A stretch of DNA of 6,123 bases from assembly GCA_947469815.1 (NCBI GenBank), contig CANIRI010000154.1, positions 1-6,123 of the forward strand, written 5' to 3'. Position numbers and translations under genes: made by a program. Shown here piece by piece: positions 1 to 6,123 of the stretch (its first letter is position 1; every line of letters begins with the position of its first letter). This stretch comes from Comamonadaceae bacterium (GTDB lineage Bacteria > Pseudomonadota > Gammaproteobacteria > Burkholderiales > Burkholderiaceae_C). A model generated the notes under the pieces. That model saw only the letters and a program-made list of their open reading frames with translations. It searched no databases and was not told the DNA's origin.

Positions 1-407
1 ACCGGCGTGGCGCAGACGCTCAGCGGCTACACGGTCAGCGGCCTGGTGGGCAGCGACACCACCTCCAGCCTGAGCGGCGTGAGCGCCAGCGTCAGCGGCA
101 CCGATGCGGGCAGCTACACCAACTCGGTAACTGCATCCACCCAGACCAACTACACCGTCACCACCGCAGACGGCAGCTTGACCATCGCCAAAGCGCCCCT
201 GACTATCACCGGCTCTAGCGCCAGCACCACCTACACCGGCGTGGCGCAGACGCTCAGCGGCTACACGGTCAGCGGCCTGGTGGGCAGCGACACCACCTCC
301 AGCCTGAGCGGCGTGAGCGCCAGCGTCAGCGGCACCGATGCGGGCAGCTACACCAACTCGGTGACCGCGTCCACCCAGACCAACTACACCGTCACCACCG
401 CAGACGG
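1..407 (+). repeat. Tandem 234-bp repeat encoding MBG-type units
   Basis: Bases 1-173 and 235-407 are the same sequence offset by 234 bp (78 codons). By eye they differ at only three positions: 129/363, 132/366 and 135/369. All three are third-codon positions and leave the protein unchanged. Identity breaks at 174/408, where the last copy passes into the unique tail. Bases 174-234 are the linker, encoding the end of one unit and the first strand of the next. More copies probably lie upstream of the window, since the first copy is cut by the window edge. Such near-identical tandem copies are prone to copy-number change and to assembly collapse. Confidence 0.93.
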
Positions 408-594
408 AACGCTCACGATTTCGGTTCCCACCAGCAGTTCCGTCGGCTCGAGTACGGCAGTGCTGGAGCCGGACTCGATGTCTTTTCCCCTGCCACCACG
501 CGGGCTTTCTGCGGTGCTGATCGAGGCTGATAGCGCCTCCACAGGTGACGGGGACCAGTCCGCGTTTGACTTGCATCAAGCTTCTGGCGGTTAA
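1..594 (+). CDS. C-terminal end of an MBG/YDG-repeat surface adhesin (5' partial)
   Basis: Frame 1 is open from the first base to the TAA at 592-594, so the true start lies upstream; the GTG at base 7 is an internal valine codon in a repeat. The visible 197 residues hold one partial and one complete repeat of about 78 residues. Each follows the pattern KAPLTITGSSAS..., SGYTVSGLVGSDT, DAGSYTNSVTAS, NYTVTTADGTLTI. This pattern matches the MBG/YDG-type beta-sandwich repeats known from filamentous-haemagglutinin-like secreted proteins of Gram-negative bacteria. After the last repeat comes a non-repetitive tail of about 57 residues, rich in Ser, Ala and acidic residues, with no membrane segment, sortase signal or beta-barrel. 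That tail fits a two-partner-secreted or otherwise non-anchored protein. The secretion route is inferred, because the N-terminus is not visible. Low complexity (Ser/Thr/Gly/Ala) and near absence of Lys and Cys are typical of such adhesins. The role is probably attachment or biofilm; the ligand is unknown. Confidence 0.82.
   Translation, partial: TGVAQTLSGYTVSGLVGSDTTSSLSGVSASVSGTDAGSYTNSVTASTQTNYTVTTADGSLTIAKAPLTITGSSASTTYTGVAQTLSGYTVSGLVGSDTTSSLSGVSASVSGTDAGSYTNSVTASTQTNYTVTTADGTLTISVPTSSSVGSSTAVLEPDSMSFPLPPRGLSAVLIEADSASTGDGDQSAFDLHQASGG
566..579. promoter_or_regulatory. FNR-type operator upstream of nirK
   Basis: The 14-mer TTGAC-TTGC-ATCAA matches the FNR/Anr/Dnr consensus TTGAT-N4-ATCAA at nine of ten defined positions with the correct 4-base spacer. 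It lies inside the final codons of the adhesin gene (Phe-Asp-Leu-His-Gln). Its centre, 572.5, is about 120 bp upstream of the nirK ATG. FNR-activated class II promoters have the box centred at -41.5; that predicts a start near 614 and a -10 near 601-606, where TATCTC (half of TATAAT) is found. The site could be read by the FNR protein encoded at 2598-3317 or by another Dnr/NnrR-type regulator. The sequence match is direct; the activity is inferred. Confidence 0.62.
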
Positions 595-691
595 ACAAGC
601 TATCTCGGCATCGGGCCGACGGATACGTCCTTTTGGTGGGGTTTGACGCGCAAAATGCGGCGCACATTCATCCAACTCAGAGGATTAGCCC
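595..691 (+). promoter_or_regulatory. Adhesin-nirK intergenic leader
   Basis: This 97-bp gap would contain the predicted nirK transcription start (near 614) and a leader of about 78 bases. It also holds a short perfect hairpin GACG-GATA-CGTC (618-629) followed by CTTTT (630-634). That hairpin has only a four-pair stem, so it is at best a weak terminator for the adhesin gene or a small element in the nirK leader. A second short inverted pair, TTTG-N5-CAAA (642-654), has no standard operator spacing. Apart from the ribosome site nothing else stands out. Confidence 0.35.
679..684 (+). promoter_or_regulatory. nirK: Ribosome binding site of nirK
   Basis: AGAGGA lies seven bases before the ATG at 692. 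It is the clearest Shine-Dalgarno sequence in the window and supports the start chosen for nirK, which is also the start that gives a complete signal peptide. Confidence 0.65.
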
Positions 692-2125
692 ATGCGACTC
701 TCCCATGTTTTTATCGCCGTCGTTACCTGCGCGCTTCTTGGTATGTCGCTCGGCCATTCGCTGGCCAATGCCCAATCAACGTCTGCTGATGCCCATGTGA
801 TTGAGCTGCGCTCGCCCCCGGCGGTCCTGGGCACCGTGCGGCACACGGGCGCATTTGCGCAAGGCGATTCCTTGAACCTGGTGGCCGAGCTCAAGCCGCT
901 GGACCCCAGCCCGATCAAGCGGGTGCAACTCGATACCACCCACAAAATCATTGAGCTCGCGCCGGGCGTGCAGTTCAGCGCCTGGACTTTTGGAGACCAG
1001 GTACCCGGCCCGGCCATCCGCGCCCGGGTGGGTGACACGATTCACTTCAGCATGACCAACCGCAGCGACGAGGCCATGCCCGGCGGTTTGATGATGATGG
1101 CTGCGCCCATGATGCATTCCATGGACTTCCATGCCGCCATGGTGTCGCCGCAGGACAAGTACCGTTCCATCGCCCCGGGGCAGACGATTGAGTTCGATTT
1201 CAAGCTCAACTACCCCGGCATCTTCATGTACCACTGCGGTACGCCAATGATTCTGGAGCACATCGCATCGGGTATGTACGGCGCGCTCATCGTCGAGCCG
1301 CGCGAGGGTTACCCGACCAAAGCGGACCGCGAGTACCTCGTGGTGCAAAGCGAGTTTTATGTCAAGCCCGACGCCACCGGACGCAAGGTGGGAGGCGCGC
1401 CCTTGTATGTGCTCGACACCGAGCGCCTGCGCGCGTCGCAACCCAATTACACGGTGTTCAACGGCGTCCATAACGGCATGGTGAAAAAGCCGCTGCAAGC
1501 CAAGGCGGGCGAGCGGGTGCGCCTGTTTGTGTTGAACGTGGGGCCGAGCAAAACCTCGAGCTTCCACGTGGTCGGGACAATTTTTGACAAGGTCTGGATA
1601 GAAGGTAATCCGGCCAACCAGATGCTGGGCATGCAAACGGTGCTGCTGGGCTCGAGCAACAGCGCGATCATGGAAATGATGATTCCCGAGGACGGCTCCT
1701 ACATCATGGTGGACCACCACTTTGCCAATGCGTCGCAAGGCGCGATCGGCCTGATTTCCACGCTGCCACCCAAAGCGCCGGTGGATATGGAACACAACAA
1801 TATGGAAGCCAGTGCCACGCCCAAAGATCCGACGGTGGCACAGGCTAAACAAGATTTCGAGAGCAAATGTCTGGCCTGCCACAGCATCGGCCAGGGCAAG
1901 AAACTCGGGCCTGATCTGGCCGGTGTCACCACCCGGCGCACCGACGCTTGGCTGACCCGCTGGCTGACATCACCGACCAAGATGCTGAAGACCGATCCGC
2001 AGGCCAAAGCCATGCTCAAGGAATACAACAACCTGCCCATGCCCGACCAGGGTTTGAGCAAGGACGAGGTGGCGCGCACGATTGCGTACTTCCATTGGAT
2101 TGACGCTGCGGCCACCAAGAAATGA
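692..2125 (+). CDS. nirK: Copper nitrite reductase NirK with fused C-terminal cytochrome c domain
   Basis: Reduces nitrite to nitric oxide in the periplasm, the committing step of denitrification. Residues 1-27 form a Sec signal peptide (likely cleavage ANA|QS). Two cupredoxin domains span roughly 45-205 and 210-358. Aligning motifs to characterised NirK proteins gives type 1 copper ligands His142, Cys182, His190 and Met195. Type 2 copper ligands are His147, His181 and His342. Catalytic Asp145 lies in HSMDFH and the second catalytic His is His292 (SFHVVG). A linker of about 30 residues leads to a class I cytochrome c domain: CLACH haem site at 393-397 and probable axial Met450 in LPMP. At 477 residues this fits the three-domain NirK type known from Ralstonia pickettii, where the haem domain relays electrons to the type 1 copper. 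A Met-rich stretch (134-144) precedes the first copper ligand. The AGAGGA site supports the start. An FNR box lies upstream, and the stop overlaps the next start. Confidence 0.92.
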   Translation: MRLSHVFIAVVTCALLGMSLGHSLANAQSTSADAHVIELRSPPAVLGTVRHTGAFAQGDSLNLVAELKPLDPSPIKRVQLDTTHKIIELAPGVQFSAWTFGDQVPGPAIRARVGDTIHFSMTNRSDEAMPGGLMMMAAPMMHSMDFHAAMVSPQDKYRSIAPGQTIEFDFKLNYPGIFMYHCGTPMILEHIASGMYGALIVEPREGYPTKADREYLVVQSEFYVKPDATGRKVGGAPLYVLDTERLRASQPNYTVFNGVHNGMVKKPLQAKAGERVRLFVLNVGPSKTSSFHVVGTIFDKVWIEGNPANQMLGMQTVLLGSSNSAIMEMMIPEDGSYIMVDHHFANASQGAIGLISTLPPKAPVDMEHNNMEASATPKDPTVAQAKQDFESKCLACHSIGQGKKLGPDLAGVTTRRTDAWLTRWLTSPTKMLKTDPQAKAMLKEYNNLPMPDQGLSKDEVARTIAYFHWIDAAATKK

Positions 2126-2535
2126 GCCGCCCGCGCTATCGCGCTGCTTTATGGTGGCTGGCGGGGCTCGCGGTTCTCAGTTCAGCGGGTTCGGCCTGGG
2201 CCTGCGGCCATTGCCTGGAGGACCGCATCGCTTCCGTGTATGACCACGCGCTAGTGGAACGCAGCCAGCAGCAGGGGCGCAAAATCATGTACCTGCGATG
2301 GGATGGGCCGGTGGTGCGCGACGCGGCTCTGAAGAGCGCCATGGCCGCTGCGGCGGCCGGCGTTGCCGGAGTCAAGGCCCTTGATGTGCGGGTGGCTTTG
2401 GAACCCCCCACGCTGGCCGTTCCCTATGACCCCAGGCGCATGACCGCCGAGGCCTTGGAGCAGGCCTTGGGCCTGCGCTTTCGCCGCATGAAGATGACGG
2501 TAGACGCATTACCGGATGTATCTGCAACAAATTAG
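2122..2535 (+). CDS. Small exported CGHC protein with HMA-like fold, coupled to nirK
   Basis: I do not recognise a named family. The ATG overlaps the nirK stop (ATGA), which implies translational coupling, so the product probably serves nirK. Residues 1-27 look like a Sec signal peptide (basic start, WWLAGLAVL core, cleavage near AWA|C), leaving CGHC (28-31) at the mature N-terminus. A helical stretch (32-51) follows. Residues 54-127 then show a beta-alpha-beta-beta-alpha-beta order: KIMYLRW, helix 64-80, KALDVRVALE, TLAVPYD, helix 108-116, RFRRMKMTV. PYDPxxxTAEALxxAL closely resembles the second half of heavy-metal-associated (HMA) domains. The usual metal loop GMxCxxC between strand 1 and helix 1 is missing and is replaced by WDGPVV. 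The CGHC pair could instead bind copper from the N-terminus. A role in copper delivery to NirK is inferred from position and fold only. A lipoprotein reading of Cys28 is possible but the lipobox is poor. Confidence 0.8.
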   Translation: MSRPRYRAALWWLAGLAVLSSAGSAWACGHCLEDRIASVYDHALVERSQQQGRKIMYLRWDGPVVRDAALKSAMAAAAAGVAGVKALDVRVALEPPTLAVPYDPRRMTAEALEQALGLRFRRMKMTVDALPDVSATN

Positions 2536-2559
2536 TGTTAGGCGATTTAACTTGCTAAA

Positions 2560-2587
2560 TTGATCAATCACGCGCGTAAATGTGATT
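2560..2587. promoter_or_regulatory. Palindromic elements in the nirK-operon/fnr gap (candidate fnr control region)
   Basis: The 62-bp gap before fnr is AT-richer than its surroundings. It holds an 8-bp palindrome TTGATCAA (2560-2567), which is two FNR half-sites with no spacer. It also holds an overlapping inverted repeat AATCAC-N10-GTGATT (2566-2571 and 2582-2587). Neither has the TTGAT-N4-ATCAA geometry, so this is not a standard FNR box. The second repeat resembles a loosely spaced CRP-type TGTGA element. A weak promoter could be TTGCTA (2552-2557) with GTAAAT (2576-2581), spacer 18. All of this is tentative; fnr may also be read through from nirK. Confidence 0.3.
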
Positions 2588-2597
2588 CAATGGGCGC

Positions 2598-3317
2598 ATG
2601 AAAACCGATGTCCTCAAGGTGGCTTGTTCCAATTGCAATTTGCGCGAGCTGTGTATGCCGATTGGCCTGGATACGGCCGAAAGCTTGCAGGTCGATAAGC
2701 TGGTCGACGGGCGGCGCAAAATTGCCAAAGGCCAGACCCTGTTCCGCAACGGCATGCCTTTTGAGAGCCTGTTTGCGATCCGCTCCGGCGTGTTCAAAAC
2801 CATCATCCTGCACGAAGACGGCCGCGAGCAAGTCACCGGTTTTCAGATGTCGGGCGAGATCATTGGCTTAGATGGCATCGTCGAAGACAAACACCGCTGT
2901 GACTCCGTAGCGTTGGAGGACGCCGAGGTGTGCGTCATCCCCTTTGACAGCATGGAAGACATGTCGCGTGAAATACCTGCGGTGCAGCACCACGTGCACC
3001 GCATCATGAGCCGCGAAATCGTGCGCGAAAACTCGGTCATGCTGCTGCTGGGTAACGCACAGGCTGAAGAACGGCTGGCCGCGTTTTTTGTGAACTGGGG
3101 CCAGCGTTTGCAGGCACGTGGCTTCTCGGCCACCGAGCTGGTCTTGCGCATGACGCGGCAAGATTTGGGGAACTACTTGGGCCTGAAGATAGAGACCATC
3201 AGCCGCACCCTGACCAAGCTGGTCGGGCGCGGCATTCTGTCGGTGGCCGGCCGCGAAATCCACATCCTCGATATGGCAGCCTTGCGCGCTGTGGCCAGCG
3301 GCGCAGACGCGCAGTAG
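2598..3317 (+). CDS. fnr: FNR-family oxygen-sensing transcriptional regulator
   Basis: Cytoplasmic CRP/FNR-family activator of anaerobic genes. In this family a [4Fe-4S] cluster allows dimerisation and DNA binding without oxygen and is lost when oxygen or NO attacks it. The four cluster ligands seen in E. coli FNR are all here: Cys10, Cys13 and Cys19 (CSNCNLRELC) and Cys112 (VCVIPF). The cyclic-nucleotide-like sensor domain covers about 25-120, the dimer helix about 122-152, and the winged helix about 160-235. The recognition helix has IETISR (198-203), with the Glu-x-x-Ser-Arg residues that read TTGAT half-sites in E. coli FNR. Length, 239 residues, is normal. The start is well fixed: an in-frame TGA lies at 2583-2585, and the next Met (20) would remove three ligands. 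The Shine-Dalgarno sequence is poor (only a GGG run at 2592-2594). It probably controls the upstream nirK operon through the box at 566-579. FNR is more likely than CRP, Dnr or NnrR because of the cysteines. Confidence 0.93.
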   Translation: MKTDVLKVACSNCNLRELCMPIGLDTAESLQVDKLVDGRRKIAKGQTLFRNGMPFESLFAIRSGVFKTIILHEDGREQVTGFQMSGEIIGLDGIVEDKHRCDSVALEDAEVCVIPFDSMEDMSREIPAVQHHVHRIMSREIVRENSVMLLLGNAQAEERLAAFFVNWGQRLQARGFSATELVLRMTRQDLGNYLGLKIETISRTLTKLVGRGILSVAGREIHILDMAALRAVASGADAQ

Positions 3318-3340
3318 CCACTGGCCGGCTGCCGCTTGGC

Positions 3341-4221
3341 ATGGCCGCAGATTCCATGCAGACCCTGAACGCACTCGGATTCGCCCGCGCACTGGCGCGG
3401 CAGCCCGATGCCCACAAGGGCGATGCGGGTCGTGTTTTATTGATTGGTGGTGCGCCAACGATGGCGGGCGCGCTGGTGCTGGCGGGGCAGGGCGCTTTGT
3501 TCAGCGGCGCGGGTTACACACTCTTGATGATGTTGGACTCCGGGAGCGCCCACCTGGTGGCCTCCCAGCCCGAACTCATGGTCCACGATGCAGCGCAGGC
3601 GGACCCGGCACGCGCCATCGCGGACATACGCCCTGATGCGGTCGCGATCGGCCCCGGCTTGGGATGCAGCCCGCAGGCGCTGCAATGGGTGCAGGCGGCT
3701 TTGGCTTGGCGTGGCCCGGTGGTGTTGGATGCAGACGCCATCAACCTGGTGGCTGAAAACGGATTTCTCTTGCGTGCGCTGCGGGCGCGCGAATACGCCA
3801 CCACGCTGACCCCGCACCCCGGTGAGGCCGCGCGTTTGCTGGCCTGCAGCGCCGCCGAGGTGCAGGCCGATCGCGCAGGGGCCATGGACAGGCTGGTGGC
3901 GCATACCGGATGCACCGTGGTGCTCAAAGGCCATGGCACGCTGATTGGGTCGCCCGGCCGCGCTACCGAGCAATGCCTCAACGGCAACCCTGGCATGGCC
4001 GTGGCCGGTATGGGCGATGTGCTGACGGGCTGCATCGCCGCCCTGGCGGCGCAGGGCGTTCGAGCGGGCCTCGATCTTTGGCAGGCCACCTGCTTGGCGG
4101 TGCAGATGCATGCGATTGCAGCAGACGAGTTGGTCGGTGCTGGCGTGGGTCCTATTGGATTGACGCCCAGCGAAGTGGCCCTGCGCATACGCCATGTCAT
4201 GAATGCGGCTGCGGCGGGCAA

Positions 4222-4234
<13 letters not shown>
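3341..4234 (+). CDS. nnrD: ADP-dependent NAD(P)H-hydrate dehydratase (stand-alone)
   Basis: Repairs damaged nicotinamide cofactors in the cytoplasm by dehydrating the S form of NADHX or NADPHX back to NAD(P)H, with ADP as phosphate acceptor in bacterial members of this ribokinase-like family. Family motifs appear in order: HKGDAGRVLLIGG (25-37), GPGLG (104-108), LDADA (129-133), LTPHPGE (156-162), LKGHGT (195-200) and NGNPGMAVAGMGDVLTG (214-230). The last contains Asp226, the expected catalytic base. The 297 residues cover only this domain; the epimerase domain (NnrE), fused at the N-terminus in E. coli YjeF (Nnr), is absent from the protein and the window. The gene starts 23 bp after fnr on the same strand with no clear terminator between, so co-transcription is plausible. 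The start is uncertain: ATG at 3341 or ATG at 3356 would both keep the domain, and neither has a good ribosome site. Its end overlaps the convergent ATPase gene by 13 bp. Confidence 0.9.

Positions 4235-6123
<1,889 letters not shown>

Noticed and set aside
7..9. GTG at base 7 as the start of the adhesin gene
   Set aside because: The same valine occurs in the middle of the next repeat, there is no ribosome site, and the frame is open to the window edge.
618..634. Intrinsic terminator GACG-GATA-CGTC followed by CTTTT
   Set aside because: The stem has only four pairs and the T run is four bases, too weak to call a terminator; it is kept only as a note in the leader entry.
643..656. TTGAC-N4-AAAAT as a second FNR box near nirK
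   Set aside because: The right half matches only two of five consensus bases.
776..1882. Long minus-strand open frame (368 codons) opposite nirK
   Set aside because: It is antisense to a clearly real gene, is very rich in His, Arg and Gly as expected from reading a high-GC gene backward, and shows no recognisable domain.
2205..2216. CGHC at residues 28-31 of the small protein as a disulfide-isomerase (thioredoxin-fold) active site
   Set aside because: The motif lies at the mature N-terminus with no preceding beta strand, and the following secondary structure order and missing cis-proline region do not fit a thioredoxin fold.

Overview
The window looks like chromosomal DNA from a facultatively denitrifying betaproteobacterium. 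The high GC content, dense spacing and protein style suggest the Comamonadaceae (Rhodoferax/Polaromonas-like); this placement is an inference from protein flavour, not a database match. It holds six protein-coding regions and no RNA genes, CRISPR arrays or insertion sequences that I can see.

Layout. (1) Bases 1-594, plus strand: the C-terminal end of a repetitive surface protein made of MBG/YDG-type beta-sandwich repeats. Its gene begins outside the window. (2) Bases 692-2125: a copper nitrite reductase (NirK) with a signal peptide, two cupredoxin domains carrying all type 1 and type 2 copper ligands, and a fused C-terminal cytochrome c domain. (3) Bases 2122-2535: a small exported protein whose start overlaps the nirK stop (ATGA). 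It has an N-terminal CGHC motif followed by what looks like a degenerate heavy-metal-associated (HMA) fold. (4) Bases 2598-3317: an FNR-family oxygen sensor with all four Fe-S cysteines and the FNR-type DNA recognition helix. (5) Bases 3341-4234: a stand-alone NAD(P)H-hydrate dehydratase (NnrD). (6) Bases 4222-6123, minus strand: the C-terminal two thirds or so of a P-type cation ATPase with an unusual PEEYP motif. It converges on nnrD, and the two coding regions overlap by 13 bp.

How the parts fit. A near-consensus FNR box (TTGAC-N4-ATCAA) at 566-579 lies inside the last codons of the surface-protein gene, about 120 bp upstream of the nirK start. If it acts at the usual -41.5 position, transcription would start near base 614. 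The regulator two genes downstream has the residues expected to read this box. The central part therefore reads as a compact oxygen-responsive nitrite-reduction module: nirK, a putative copper-related accessory protein, and the FNR-type regulator. The dehydratase lies 23 bp after fnr on the same strand and may be co-transcribed. The surface protein and the ATPase are flanking genes with no evident functional tie, although the surface-protein gene carries the nirK control site.
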